DNA from: Acidovorax sp. sic0104
GTDB lineage: Bacteria; Pseudomonadota; Gammaproteobacteria; Burkholderiales; Burkholderiaceae_C
Reading direction: 5' to 3'
Assembly (NCBI RefSeq): GCF_019219095.1
Contig: NZ_JAHUWH010000003.1
Span: 62,001-126,000 of the forward strand
Length of the DNA stretch: 64,000 nt
In this document: piece after piece, positions 52,447 to 61,784 of the stretch
Position numbering within the stretch: position 1 is the stretch's first letter
How the letters are laid out: every line of letters starts with the position of its first letter
Made by a program: the position numbers and the translations under genes
The notes under the pieces: generated by a model
Told to the model about the DNA's origin: nothing
Databases searched by the model: none
What the model saw: only the letters and a program-made list of their open reading frames with translations

Positions 52447-53466
52447 TCAGTAGCCGCGTGCAGCGTCCACCACGTCTTCCAGCGGCTGCCCTGCCACATG
52501 CCGGGCCAGGTTGGCCATGAACTTGCGCGCCGTGAGCTCCGCCGCACCCTGCGCAGCCCACGACACATGCGGCGTAAGGCGCACGCGCGGGTGGCAGTAC
52601 AGGGGATGCCCCTCGGGCAGCGGCTCGGGGTCGGTGACGTCCAGCGTGGCGCCTGACAGGCGTCCGTCATCCAGCGCGTGCAGCAGCGCCTGCTGGTCCA
52701 CCAGCGCACCACGAGCGATGTTCACAAGGTGCAATCCGGGCCTGGCATGCGCCAGGGGGGCGGCATTGATCAGGTGGTAGGTCTGCGCGGTGATCGGCAG
52801 GGCCAGCACCAGGTGGTCCGAGGCCGCGAGCAGCTTCTCTATGGAATCCACGGTGTGCACACGCCCGATCTCGCCATGGCCGCCACCGTGGCTGCCGCCC
52901 TCCTCCACCAGTGCAACGCCGCGGCGCAGCACCGTGACCCGCACGCCGAACGCCCGCGCCAGCCGCGCCACTTCGCGGCCGATGGCGCCATAGCCCGCAA
53001 CGCCCAGCGCCCGCCCCTGCAGCGTGCCAGGCAGGTGCTGGTCCACCCGCGCAAAGGTCTCGCGCCAAGGCCCGGCTCCGGCCACGCGCAGGGCATCCCA
53101 CCCACGCTGGTGTGACAGCAGCGCGGTCAGCACGTATTCGGCAATGGGCACGGCCGCCACGCCGCGCGAGCAGGTCACTTGCGGCACCTGCAGCAGCCAC
53201 GGCGGAAAGAAGTCGATGCCGGCCGACGCCACATGCACCCATTGCAGGCGGCCGGGCCAACCCGCAGGGGCGGTTGCAGGGGCATTGCGCCAGCCATTGC
53301 GCGGGCCCGTGAAGAGCACATCCACATCGTGGGCGCGCAGCCAGGGCGGCGTGTCGGAATCGGCCGCCAGGGCTACCGGTAGCCCCGCAGAGCCCACCAG
53401 CACATCCGCTTCGGCACCGGTCTGGTTCAGCATGACGAGCGGGCGCGGCGCGAGCACCGCGTTCAT
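52447..53466 (-). CDS. D-2-hydroxyacid dehydrogenase (NAD-dependent)
   Basis: A 339-residue dehydrogenase. The Rossmann motif is GVAGYGAIGREVARLA, and the catalytic triad segments are NIARGALVD (Arg), DPEPLPEGHPL (Glu) and TPHVSW (His). Substrate specificity (glycerate, hydroxypyruvate, lactate-type) is not clear. It overlaps the acyl-CoA dehydrogenase stop by 4 bp (ATGA), the last gene of a coupled three-gene operon. Confidence 0.87.
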   Translation of the reverse strand: MNAVLAPRPLVMLNQTGAEADVLVGSAGLPVALAADSDTPPWLRAHDVDVLFTGPRNGWRNAPATAPAGWPGRLQWVHVASAGIDFFPPWLLQVPQVTCSRGVAAVPIAEYVLTALLSHQRGWDALRVAGAGPWRETFARVDQHLPGTLQGRALGVAGYGAIGREVARLARAFGVRVTVLRRGVALVEEGGSHGGGHGEIGRVHTVDSIEKLLAASDHLVLALPITAQTYHLINAAPLAHARPGLHLVNIARGALVDQQALLHALDDGRLSGATLDVTDPEPLPEGHPLYCHPRVRLTPHVSWAAQGAAELTARKFMANLARHVAGQPLEDVVDAARGY

Positions 53467-54617
53467 GCAGCCCCCACGGCCAGCGCCCGGCGGCCCGCCG
53501 CGACGTAGGCGCTGTCGTCCTGCGGCGTGTGCACGCGGCCGCACAGCACGTCGCGCAAGTGGCGCTCCAGCGGGTTCTTGCGGGCCAGGCCGTGGTTGCT
53601 GCTCAGCTCCAGCGCGGCCTGCACGGCCTCGATGGCGTTGCGCGTGGCCAGGGCCTTCACCAGGCCGCTGTCCACCGCCGGCACGAGCGTGCCGGCATCA
53701 AGGTCCTGGGCCAGGCTGGCGATGAGGCGGTCATTGGTGAGCAGCAGGCCTTCGATGCGGCCCACCGCCTCCTGCGCGCGCGGCAGGCTGGCCAGGGGCG
53801 CGCCCAGGCTGGCGGGCACGCGTTCGCGCAGGAACTGCACCAGCCAGTCGCGCGCGGCCTTCGCCACGCCGGTGTACAGCGCCGCCAGCATCACCGTCAT
53901 CTCGGCCTGCATGGTGGGCTCGCCGCGCGCCCAGTCCTGCGGCAGGCGCAGGTCCAGCGCGTGGGCATAGGGGATCAGCACATCCTGCAAATGCACGTCG
54001 TGGCTGCCGCTGGCGCGCAGGCCCAGGTGGTCCCAGGTGTTGTCGATGCGGATGCCGGGCGAGCCTGCGCGCACCAGGAAGGCCCCGGTGCGCGGCGTGG
54101 CCTCGTCCGTGCGGGCCCACACCACGTACCAGCGCAGGATGGGTGCGCCGGTGGAATACACCTTGTGCCCGCTGATGCGCCAGCCCTCGGCCGTGTGCCG
54201 CGCCACCGTGGCCGGCAGGCCGCCACGCGCGGGCGAGCCCAGCTCGGGCTCCACGCGCAGGGCGTTGATCAGCGAGACCTCGTTCAGCGATTCATGCACC
54301 AGTTGCTGCGCCAGCGCCTGCGGCCACGGCGAGCCGGGGCGGCCCATGCCGCGCTGCTGGATGTACTGCATGGTCAGCACCAGCGCCGTGGCCGGGCAGC
54401 CCTGCCCGATGGCGCCGATCACCTCGGCCAGCTGTGCGGCCGAGGCGCCCTGCCCGCCCAGCGAGCGCGGCGCGGCCAGGGCCAGCAGGCCGGCCTGCTG
54501 CAGCTCGGCGAAGTTGGCGTGCGGAAAGCTGCCGTCGCGGTCATGCACTGCGGCCCTCGCACCAAACTCCACCGCCAGCGCGCGCGCCGCCTGGCCCCAG
54601 GTCAGCGGCGCATTCAC
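53463..54617 (-). CDS. Acyl-CoA dehydrogenase-family flavoprotein (SfnB/DszC-like)
   Basis: A 384-residue flavoprotein of the acyl-CoA dehydrogenase fold. The N-terminal helical part contains LQQAGLLALAAPRSLGGQGA; the middle beta domain contains GWRISGHKVYSTGA; the C-terminal domain has RNAIEAVQAALELSSNHGLARKNPLERHLRDV, typical of the SfnB/DszC (flavin monooxygenase-like) branch. These proteins act in sulfonate, sulfone or organosulfur metabolism. The GTG start at 54617 overlaps the aldolase stop (GTGA), so translation is coupled. Sulfur-source use is a reasonable role. Confidence 0.85.
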   Translation of the reverse strand: MNAPLTWGQAARALAVEFGARAAVHDRDGSFPHANFAELQQAGLLALAAPRSLGGQGASAAQLAEVIGAIGQGCPATALVLTMQYIQQRGMGRPGSPWPQALAQQLVHESLNEVSLINALRVEPELGSPARGGLPATVARHTAEGWRISGHKVYSTGAPILRWYVVWARTDEATPRTGAFLVRAGSPGIRIDNTWDHLGLRASGSHDVHLQDVLIPYAHALDLRLPQDWARGEPTMQAEMTVMLAALYTGVAKAARDWLVQFLRERVPASLGAPLASLPRAQEAVGRIEGLLLTNDRLIASLAQDLDAGTLVPAVDSGLVKALATRNAIEAVQAALELSSNHGLARKNPLERHLRDVLCGRVHTPQDDSAYVAAGRRALAVGAA

Positions 54618-55432
54618 TGCAGGACCTCGGGCTGCTCGCGCACGATGATGTCGAACAGGCTCTTGAACGCGAACTGCGCGCCGCCCGGGCCGCCGATCTG
54701 CGAATGCGTGCGCTGCGCGATCTCGTGCGGGATGGGCTTGGGCGTGCCCGCAGCCTCGGCCAGCAGCTGCGCCTGGCAGGCGTTCTCCAGCGCGATGTAC
54801 CACCATGCAGCGGCCTCCACCGAAGGCCCCGCCGTGAGGATGCCGTGGTTCTGCAGGATCACGGCCTTCTGCGTGCCCAGCGCCTTGCCGATGCGAAATC
54901 CTTCGTCGGTCTCCAGCACCACGCCCGTGAAGTCGTCGAACAGCGCGTGGTCCTCGTAGAAGATGCACGAGTCCTGCGTGAGTGCATCGAGCTTGCGGCC
55001 CAGCGCCGCCCAGGCCTTGCCATAGGTGGAATGGGTGTGAGCGGCCGCCACAATGTCCGGCCGCGTTTCGTGCAGCGCAGCGTGGATGGCAAAGGCCGCG
55101 CGGTTGAGCGGGCCCTGGCCGATGACGATCTCGCCGGCCGAGTTGACGAGCAGCAGGTCGGACACCTTGATCTGCGAGAAATGCACGCCCAGCGGATTGA
55201 CCCAGAAATGGTCCTCCCATTCAGGATCGCGCGCGGTGATGTGGCCGGCCAGGCCGTAGTCGAAGCCCTGCTGCGCGAACAGCCGAAAGGCCACGGCCAG
55301 CGTCTCCTGCCGGTGGCGGCGTTCGGCCTCGACCGTGGGGCGCGGGGCCGGGGCGTCGAACCAGTCCTTGCGCTGGGGCGCAGGGTTCACAGCAAGGTGG
55401 GCGGTGGGCAGGGGCTTGAGGACGGCGGACAT
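54614..55432 (-). CDS. Class II aldolase/adducin-family protein
   Basis: A 272-residue protein of the class II aldolase fold. Zinc ligands are visible as HTHS near residue 133 and a His in LQNHGILTAG. It could act on a small sugar or a hydroxyacid. It is the first gene of the aldolase - acyl-CoA dehydrogenase - hydroxyacid dehydrogenase unit and is divergent from a second SsuA-type binding protein gene. A shared upstream motif lies at 55528-55542. Confidence 0.86.
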   Translation of the reverse strand: MSAVLKPLPTAHLAVNPAPQRKDWFDAPAPRPTVEAERRHRQETLAVAFRLFAQQGFDYGLAGHITARDPEWEDHFWVNPLGVHFSQIKVSDLLLVNSAGEIVIGQGPLNRAAFAIHAALHETRPDIVAAAHTHSTYGKAWAALGRKLDALTQDSCIFYEDHALFDDFTGVVLETDEGFRIGKALGTQKAVILQNHGILTAGPSVEAAAWWYIALENACQAQLLAEAAGTPKPIPHEIAQRTHSQIGGPGGAQFAFKSLFDIIVREQPEVLQ

Positions 55433-55527
55433 CGGTTGGCTTTCGGGTCGGTGGGGTTGCAGTACGAGACCCCGATCACCTTAGAAGCACCCCAGCGCCA
55501 CGCCAACGAAGAAATCCGCGTGACCAA

Positions 55528-55542
55528 ATACGGTTTTGGCAT
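55528..55542 (-). promoter_or_regulatory. Copy of the ATrCGGTTTTsGCAT motif upstream of the aldolase operon
   Basis: ATACGGTTTTGGCAT, 13 of 15 positions identical to the palindrome at 52403-52417 and at nearly the same distance (96 versus 101 bp) from its start codon. It lies in the divergent region with the binding-protein gene at 55693 and could serve both. Confidence 0.5.
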
Positions 55543-55692
55543 GAACAGCCGCACCCCGGTCACCCCCCTTTGGTGGCGCTCCGCGCGCGCTGCAATTCCC
55601 GCATATCGATGCTACGCAACGGTCTTTGCGCGGCGGCCGGGCTTGCCGGAACCTCGCGGCCTGTCCCATTGATCCCTCCGAACACACCTGCC

Positions 55693-56721
55693 ATGCCCGA
55701 CACCCCGACACACCTGCCGATGAACCGCCGCCACCTCCTGCAGGCCAGCCTGGGCGCCGCCGCCTGGGCCGCCACGGCGGGCACCGCCGCGCTGGCTGCC
55801 GCGCCCGCGCAAGACCTCTCCCAATTGACGCTGCGCATCGGCACCTACAAGGGCCTGTGGCGCGCGCTCATCGCCGCATCCGGCCAGGGCAACACGCCCT
55901 ACCGCATCGAATGGCGTGAGCTCAACAACGGTGTGCTGCACATCGAGGCCCTGAACGGCGACGCGCTGGACCTGGGCTCGGGGAGCGAAATCCCGGCCTT
56001 GTTCGCCGCGCGGCAAAAGGCCCAGGTGCGCTTCATCGCCGTGGTGCGCGAGGATCTGAACAACCAGGTCACCGTGGCCCGCAAGGACGCGCCCATCCAG
56101 CGCATCGCAGATCTGAAGGGCAAGCGCGTGGGCTACGTGCGCGCCACCACATCGCACTACTACCTGAGCCGCCAGCTTGCCGAGGCCGGCCTGTCGTTCG
56201 CCGACATCAACGCCATCAACCTCACACCGGCCGACGGGCTCTCGGCCTTCGACCGGGGCGACCTGGATGCCTGGGCCATCTACGGCTACAACGGCCAGCT
56301 GGCGCGGCTGCGCTATGGCGCGCGCGTGCTCAAGACCGGCCAGGGCTACCTGTCGGGCAACTTCCCCATCTACGCCAACCCGCGCGCGGTGCAAGACCCG
56401 GCCCGGCACGCCGCCATCAGCGACTACCTGCAACGCCTGCGCCGCGCCTACGCTTGGGCCAACAACAACTACCTGGACTACGCCCGCGCCCAGTCCGCCG
56501 AAACCCGCGTGCCCGTGGGCGACCTGATCGAGCTGTGGAACAACCGCAGCACCGACTACGACCTGCGCCCCGTGGAGGACGCCGTGGTCAAGGGCCACCA
56601 GGCCGTGGCCGACGCCTTCCTGCAGCTGGGCGTGCTCGATGGCCCCGCGCAGGTAGGGCCGCTGTGGGACCGCAGCTTCAAGAGCGTGCTGCAGCCGCTG
56701 GCGCTGGACAAGGCGGCTTAG
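55693..56721 (+). CDS. SsuA-family ABC transporter substrate-binding protein, Tat-like signal
   Basis: A 342-residue secreted binding protein. The signal starts with MNRRHLL and a long Ala-rich segment, a possible Tat signal (Arg-Arg). The mature part reads LTLRIGTYKGLWRALIAASG and VTVARKDAPIQRIADLKGKRVG, typical of sulfonate/taurine/nitrate-type binding proteins. The reading frame starts at 55693; an in-frame ATG at 55720 (MNRRHLL) may be the true start. No membrane components are adjacent. Confidence 0.85.
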   Translation: MPDTPTHLPMNRRHLLQASLGAAAWAATAGTAALAAAPAQDLSQLTLRIGTYKGLWRALIAASGQGNTPYRIEWRELNNGVLHIEALNGDALDLGSGSEIPALFAARQKAQVRFIAVVREDLNNQVTVARKDAPIQRIADLKGKRVGYVRATTSHYYLSRQLAEAGLSFADINAINLTPADGLSAFDRGDLDAWAIYGYNGQLARLRYGARVLKTGQGYLSGNFPIYANPRAVQDPARHAAISDYLQRLRRAYAWANNNYLDYARAQSAETRVPVGDLIELWNNRSTDYDLRPVEDAVVKGHQAVADAFLQLGVLDGPAQVGPLWDRSFKSVLQPLALDKAA

Positions 56722-56840
56722 GCGGCAAACAAGGGCCGGGCCAGCCGCACCACACACCGCCAGCGCGTGCCATTTTTTTCGTGGCACACGCGCAGCTTGC
56801 GCTTACCATCCGCGCCTCATTCACCCAGGGGAGCCACAAG

Positions 56841-57449
56841 ATGATGATGAACAAGCGCAATTTCGTGACCGCCGGCGTCGGCCTGGCCGGCCTGTGGACC
56901 AGCGCCACCAGCAGCCACGCCGCACCGTCGCCCGCCGGCAAGGCCTTGGGCGGCCCCGTGCTGCTGACCATCAGCGGCGCCATCGCCAAGCCCAACCGGG
57001 GCGCGCTGGACACCACCATCGACCAGATGATGGGCAAGCACGGCATCCAGTTCGACAATGCCCACGCACTCGACGCCGCCGCCCTCGCGCGCATGGCTGC
57101 CGTCACCATCAAGCCCACGCTGGAATACGACAGCAAGCCCCACACGCTCAAAGGCCCCCTGCTCACCACGGTACTCGCCGCCGCGGGCGTGGCTGCCGGC
57201 AGCCCCGTGCAGGTGCTGCTGCGCGCGGTGGACGGCTACAACGTCACCGTCAGCATGGCCGACGTGCAGGCCTGGCGCATGATCGTCGCCACCCACATCG
57301 ACGGCCAGCCCATGGCCCTGGGCGGCCTGGGCCCGCAGTGGGCGGTGTACGACGCGGACGTACTGCCCGCGTTCAAGGACAAGCCAGTGAAGGAGCGCTT
57401 TGGCCCATGCCCCTGGGGGCTGTACCACATCGAGGTGAAGAAGGCCTGA
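56841..57449 (+). CDS. Molybdopterin-oxidoreductase-like domain protein, secreted
   Basis: A 202-residue protein with an N-terminal Lys/Arg-containing hydrophobic signal ending SSHAA. The rest resembles the small molybdopterin-dependent oxidoreductase-like domain family (VLLTISGAIAKPNRG, LKGPLLTTVLAAAGVAAG, AVDGYNVTVSMADVQAW, DGQPMALGGLGPQWAVYD). The cofactor-binding Cys of sulfite oxidases is not obvious; the only Cys is in GPCPWGLY near the end. Function uncertain. It lies 119 bp after the binding-protein gene on the same strand. Confidence 0.65.
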   Translation: MMMNKRNFVTAGVGLAGLWTSATSSHAAPSPAGKALGGPVLLTISGAIAKPNRGALDTTIDQMMGKHGIQFDNAHALDAAALARMAAVTIKPTLEYDSKPHTLKGPLLTTVLAAAGVAAGSPVQVLLRAVDGYNVTVSMADVQAWRMIVATHIDGQPMALGGLGPQWAVYDADVLPAFKDKPVKERFGPCPWGLYHIEVKKA

Positions 57450-57510
57450 GCGGACTCCCTGGCGAAGTTTCTGCAAGAACCCGCCGCAGGTATTGATGAC
57501 GCCGGGATTT

Positions 57511-57550
57511 ACTCCCTCTCCCCCTGCGGGAGAGGGCCGGGGAGAGGGGG
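57511..57550. repeat. GC-rich intergenic repeat (CCCTCTCCC family), third copy
   Basis: ACTCCCTCTCCCCCTGCGGG... followed by GAGAGGG and GGGGAGAGGG; same unit as at 37747. Palindromic arms CCCTCTCCCC (57513-57522) and GGGGAGAGGG (57539-57548). Lies between convergent genes. Confidence 0.65.
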
Positions 57551-57577
57551 CCTGCAGGGCAAGTGCCGGCCCGCTAT

Positions 57578-58819
57578 TCACCCCTTGCGCCCGGCCATCC
57601 GCACCCCCAGCGCACCCAGCGATGCCACGGTGGCCAGCGCCACCACCCCCTGCCACCCCCACTGCGCCAGCACCAGGGCGCCCAGCGCCGCGCCCGCCGA
57701 CATGCCGATGAACATGCCCGTGAACAGCAGCGCATTGAGCCGGCTGCGCGCGGCAGGGTCGATGCCGTAGACGATGGTCTGGTGCGCCACCAGCGTGGCC
57801 TGCACGCCAAAATCAAAGCCGATGGCACTGACCACGATCAAGGCCAGTTGGGCCTGGGCGGGCACCCAGGGCAGCAGCGCCATCAGAGCAAACGACACCG
57901 CCGCCAGCCCCGTTCCGTAGCGCGTGACCACCTCGGGGCCGCGCCTGTCGGCCAGCCGCCCCGCCAGTGGTGCGGCCAGCGCACCCGCTGCCCCGGCCAG
58001 CCCGAAGGCCCCAGCCGCTGCGGTGCCCAGGTGAAACTGGGTGTGCAGCATCACCGCCAGCGTGGACCAGAACGCGCTGAAGCCCACCGCCACCAGCCCC
58101 TGCGCCCAGGCCGCGCGGCGCAGCGCGGCGTGCTGGCGCCACAGCGCCACCATGGAGCCGATCAGCGCGCCATAGCCCAGTTGCGTGGTCGGCACAAAAC
58201 GCGGCAGCCCGCGCCACACTGCCAGCGTGAGCAGCGCAATCGCCACCGCCGCCGCCACATACACCGCGCGCCAGCCCCACTGCTGTGCCACAAATCCGCT
58301 GACCACGCGCGACAACAAAATGCCCAGCAGCAGCCCCGTCATCACCATGCCCACCGTGCGCCCGCGCTGTGCGGCAGGGGCCAGCGTGGCGGCGGCGGGC
58401 ACCACGTCCTGCGCCACCGTGGCCGCCAGGCCCACGGCCAGGCTGGCCGCCAGCAGCGCGCCCATGCCCGGGGCCAGGCCGCTGAGCAGCAGCGCCAGCA
58501 TCAGCGCGATGGACTTGATGACGATGATGTGGCGCCGGTCAAACCGGTCGCCCAGCGGCGCCAGCAGCAAGATGCCCAGCGCATACCCCAGTTGCGTGAG
58601 CGTAGGCACCAGGCCCACCACTCGGATGTCGGCCTGCATGTCAGGCCCCAGCACACCCAGCATGGGCTGGCTGTAATACAGCGAGGCCACGCTCAGCCCC
58701 GCCGTGGTGGCCAGCAGCAACAGCAGCGGCGCGCTCACCGCGCCCTGGGCTGGTGCGGCAGACGAAGGCGTGGCCGCACCCACCGTACCGCTTGCATGCA
58801 CATTTTGAATGGAAGACAT
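57578..58819 (-). CDS. MFS transporter
   Basis: A 413-residue permease with about twelve membrane segments; the loop LAPLGDRFDRRHIIVIK is the major facilitator signature between helices 2 and 3. ATG at 58819 (MSSIQN) is preferred to an upstream in-frame start at 58876. Divergent from a LysR regulator at 58919; the 99-bp gap contains A/T-rich bases suited to both promoters. Substrate unknown. Confidence 0.86.
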   Translation of the reverse strand: MSSIQNVHASGTVGAATPSSAAPAQGAVSAPLLLLLATTAGLSVASLYYSQPMLGVLGPDMQADIRVVGLVPTLTQLGYALGILLLAPLGDRFDRRHIIVIKSIALMLALLLSGLAPGMGALLAASLAVGLAATVAQDVVPAAATLAPAAQRGRTVGMVMTGLLLGILLSRVVSGFVAQQWGWRAVYVAAAVAIALLTLAVWRGLPRFVPTTQLGYGALIGSMVALWRQHAALRRAAWAQGLVAVGFSAFWSTLAVMLHTQFHLGTAAAGAFGLAGAAGALAAPLAGRLADRRGPEVVTRYGTGLAAVSFALMALLPWVPAQAQLALIVVSAIGFDFGVQATLVAHQTIVYGIDPAARSRLNALLFTGMFIGMSAGAALGALVLAQWGWQGVVALATVASLGALGVRMAGRKG

Positions 58820-58918
58820 GGCACAACACCCGTTCAGCAAAAAGAATGGTGCGATTGTTCCGGTGTGACCGCCCACTGGGTAGTAGGTTGAAATGCAGAT
58901 TCGTTATACGCTTGGCGT

Positions 58919-59854
58919 ATGACCACCACCCTCCCACCAGGCGCCGACCGCATCGAGCTGATGCAGACCTTCCTGCGCATCGTCGAGACAGGCAGCCTCT
59001 CTGCGGCCGCCCAGCAACTGGGCACCAGCCAGCCCACCGTGAGCCGGCGCCTGCAGGCGCTGGAGCGCAGCCTGGGCATCAAGCTGTTGCAGCGCTCCAC
59101 GCATGTCATGAAGCTCACGGAAGACGGCGAACGCTGCTTCGCCCACGCCAAGGCCCTGCTGGAAGACTGGCGTGCGATGGAGGACGACCTGCGCGGCACC
59201 GCCGACACCCCGCGCGGCAGCCTTCGCGTGCTGGCGCCCCACGCCTTCGGGCAAGACCAGTTCATCGCGCCGCTGATGGCCTACCTGCGCCGCTACCCTG
59301 AGGTGGATGTCGAATGGATGCTGCACGACCGCCGCCCCAACTTCATCGCCGAAGGCATCGACTGCGCCATCCAGGTCGGAGCGGTGGACGACCCCAGCGT
59401 GGTCGCAGTGCGCCTGGCCGAAGTGCCCCGCATCGTGCTGGCATCCCCCGCCCTCATGGCGGGCCGCGCCACGCCGCAGCACGCGCAAGACCTGCAACCG
59501 CTGCCCTGGCTGGCCCTGAGCACCTTCTACCGGCGCGAAGTGACGCTGACCCACGAGCCCGGCGGCGAGGACCACACGTTTGGCATCACGCCCCGCCTGG
59601 CCACCGACAGCCTGTACGCCCTGCGCAGCGCCGCACTGGCCGGGCTGGGGGCGTGTATTTCATCGGCGTGGATCGTGGATGCAGACGTGCGCCGGGGAGA
59701 CCTGCTGCACCTGGTGCCCACGTGGCACGCCGCGCCCCTGCCGGTGTATTTGGTGTACCCGTATGCGCGGTTTTATCCGGCACGGCTGAGGCTGTTTCTG
59801 GAGGCGATGCGGGAGGCGATGCCGGGGTTGGTGGGGATGCGGGCGGTGGGGTGA
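58919..59854 (+). CDS. LysR-type regulator of the MFS gene
   Basis: A 311-residue LysR regulator: helix-turn-helix LSAAAQQLGTSQPTVSRRLQALE, then RSTHVMKLTEDGE, and an effector-binding domain. Divergent from the MFS transporter gene, which it probably controls. Confidence 0.87.
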   Translation: MTTTLPPGADRIELMQTFLRIVETGSLSAAAQQLGTSQPTVSRRLQALERSLGIKLLQRSTHVMKLTEDGERCFAHAKALLEDWRAMEDDLRGTADTPRGSLRVLAPHAFGQDQFIAPLMAYLRRYPEVDVEWMLHDRRPNFIAEGIDCAIQVGAVDDPSVVAVRLAEVPRIVLASPALMAGRATPQHAQDLQPLPWLALSTFYRREVTLTHEPGGEDHTFGITPRLATDSLYALRSAALAGLGACISSAWIVDADVRRGDLLHLVPTWHAAPLPVYLVYPYARFYPARLRLFLEAMREAMPGLVGMRAVG

Positions 59855-59951
59855 GGGGTCGCGGCTGGAGGCGGAAATCGGCCAGGAGCAGCCAGTCACC
59901 GCAGATGAAAGCCGACACTCAACGGTAGAGTTAAACCTTGCCTCGTGAATT

Positions 59952-60197
59952 TCATTGCGGCGGCCGACTCTTCAACTCCGCCAGAATTTGATCGAGCTTT
60001 CGCTCTAAGCGCAGATTCGTGGCGCCGACCAAGAACCAAACGCAAGCGAAGTTCACCATCGGAATCGCCCCCAGAATCGTCCATTTCAGCGTGTTACGGC
60101 CCTTCTCTTTTGCCAGAAAGTAGGAGCCTATCGCTATGGCCAGCGACATGAACATGAGAGGCAGCAGCGAAATCAGCATGGACGGGTCGTTTTGCAT
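59952..60197 (-). CDS. Small two-helix membrane protein
   Basis: An 81-residue protein with two hydrophobic segments (LISLLPLMFMSLAIAIGSYFL and WTILGAIPMVNFACVWFLVG) and a charged, helical C-terminal tail (LRLERKLDQILAELKSR). ATG at 60197; a longer in-frame start at 60221 is possible. It may be a small membrane protein of unknown role. No operon partner. The 211 bp upstream to 60408 show nothing recognisable. Confidence 0.6.
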   Translation of the reverse strand: MQNDPSMLISLLPLMFMSLAIAIGSYFLAKEKGRNTLKWTILGAIPMVNFACVWFLVGATNLRLERKLDQILAELKSRPPQ

Positions 60198-60408
60198 AGG
60201 ACTCCAATAGGCGAGGAACAACGAAGACGTGCCGGGAAACCTGCCGTGAGGCCTGACGTTTCACATGAGACAGCAGTTAGCAAATGTACGGGAGCTTTGC
60301 GGTAGTGTGAGTGGCGCAACTCCACCCATACATTGCGAATTCAAAAGGAAAGAGACGAAGAGCGAATCGGCGCTGCCTGTACATCTGGCACGGCTTCCCC
60401 ACAGCACC

Positions 60409-61767
60409 CTAAACCGCAAGCCGCCCAACACGCTCAGCCGCCACTCCCACATGGCGCACCAACTCGGCCTTGCACGCATCGAAATCCGCGCTGAATCCCG
60501 CCCCGTCCTCCAACCGCCGCACAAACACCTGCGCCATCGCAAGCGCCTCTTTCCAAGCCGCCGCGCTGACCTGCTCCCCCACCGTCAGTTCCAGCGCCCG
60601 ATCCGGCAAGCCTCCCCCCACCGTGGGCGCGAACGCCATGGGCGTCATGTCATACGCAGGCGCCAGCTCGTAAGGCCTGCGCCCCTCTGACAAGCACGAC
60701 AGGTTGCCGCTGTGCATGTCGGTATTGCCAATCAGCGTGCCAAACGCCCACAGAACGCAGGCCGTATCGAAGGCCTGGGCGGTAATGACGCCCTCCTTCA
60801 GCAACCCCCGGGCAATCACCGGCCAGTTGCCGCCGCTGCCGACAAACTCGGCATCGAGCGCGGCGAAGGAATGCAGCGCCCTGCGCCCGCGCGCCCCCAG
60901 TCGGTCAAACCGCTGCACCTCCAGAAATCGTTGGGTGCCATGCATCCAGGTCACTGACTGTGCGGCGGCCACGCCGTGGTCCCGCAGCACTTGCAGGGCG
61001 ATGTGTTCGGCCAGCAGCAGGTCTCGCCAGCGCTCGCTCACGGGGGTGTCGAGTTCTGCGGTGAACTTGACCATGACATGCGCAGCGGTGCCGTCGGCTT
61101 GTTCTGCGTAGGCGGTGAATTTGGGCTGCTCTCCGGCGGCTGACGAGCCTGCCACTTCGCCACGCGCGGCCATGTCGGCCAGCTGGGCGTAGGTGTGCAG
61201 CTTGTGCGCCGCTGAAATCGGCACGGGGTCGGGCGCGTTGACGAACTGGTCGCGCGCGGTGGGTCCAATGAGCAGGTTGCCGGGCATGTCGTCGCCCTGG
61301 TCCAGGATGGCCCGCAGCGCGTGGGTGTCGCTCCAGTCGCCCAGCCGCTCTGGCAAGCCCAGGCGCTGGCCGTGCCGCTCGCAATACGCGCGCCCCAGGT
61401 AGCCTTGCGGGCGCATGTCAAAGATCCACCAGGGCAGGCCATCGCTGTGGAGGCGGGCGCCCCCCGCTTCGATCATCACAAAGCCCTGCGGGCACACGGG
61501 GACCAGCGTGCCAAGGGTTTCCAGCGCACCGTGGGGGGTGACGCGGTACACGCTGGCCTCCAGGTCGGAGCGCAGGCGATCGCGGAGCGTGTACTGAATA
61601 GATCTTGCAGCGCCGAAATGCACCACATCGCCGCCCAGCGCGCTGAGTGCCCTGGAGACTGTGGGCTGGCTGACCTTCAGGGCCAGCGCCATGGCCTTCG
61701 CCTTGGCAGGGCCGGCGCGCAACAAGGTTCGGATCGTCTCGGCGTGTGTTTGGGAGGCTGACGGCAT
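60409..61767 (-). CDS. HipA-family kinase with fused N-terminal HTH (YjjJ/HipH-like)
   Basis: A 452-residue protein. Residues 1-60 form a winged helix-turn-helix (LKVSQPTVSRALSALGGDVV). The rest is a HipA-type serine kinase: SSAAGEQPKF near 208-217 (the P-loop-like autophosphorylation segment), and LIGNTDMHSGNLS with catalytic Asp350 and Asn355. HipA kinases phosphorylate tRNA-synthetases or other targets to stop growth. In E. coli YjjJ (HipH) a similar fused protein exists without a separate HipB antitoxin. No hipB-like gene is adjacent here, so this is a stand-alone HipA. Direct repeats upstream at 61785-61804 suggest autoregulation by the fused domain. Confidence 0.85.
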   Translation of the reverse strand: MPSASQTHAETIRTLLRAGPAKAKAMALALKVSQPTVSRALSALGGDVVHFGAARSIQYTLRDRLRSDLEASVYRVTPHGALETLGTLVPVCPQGFVMIEAGGARLHSDGLPWWIFDMRPQGYLGRAYCERHGQRLGLPERLGDWSDTHALRAILDQGDDMPGNLLIGPTARDQFVNAPDPVPISAAHKLHTYAQLADMAARGEVAGSSAAGEQPKFTAYAEQADGTAAHVMVKFTAELDTPVSERWRDLLLAEHIALQVLRDHGVAAAQSVTWMHGTQRFLEVQRFDRLGARGRRALHSFAALDAEFVGSGGNWPVIARGLLKEGVITAQAFDTACVLWAFGTLIGNTDMHSGNLSCLSEGRRPYELAPAYDMTPMAFAPTVGGGLPDRALELTVGEQVSAAAWKEALAMAQVFVRRLEDGAGFSADFDACKAELVRHVGVAAERVGRLAV

Positions 61768-61784
61768 GCCCTGAGGATAACCGT

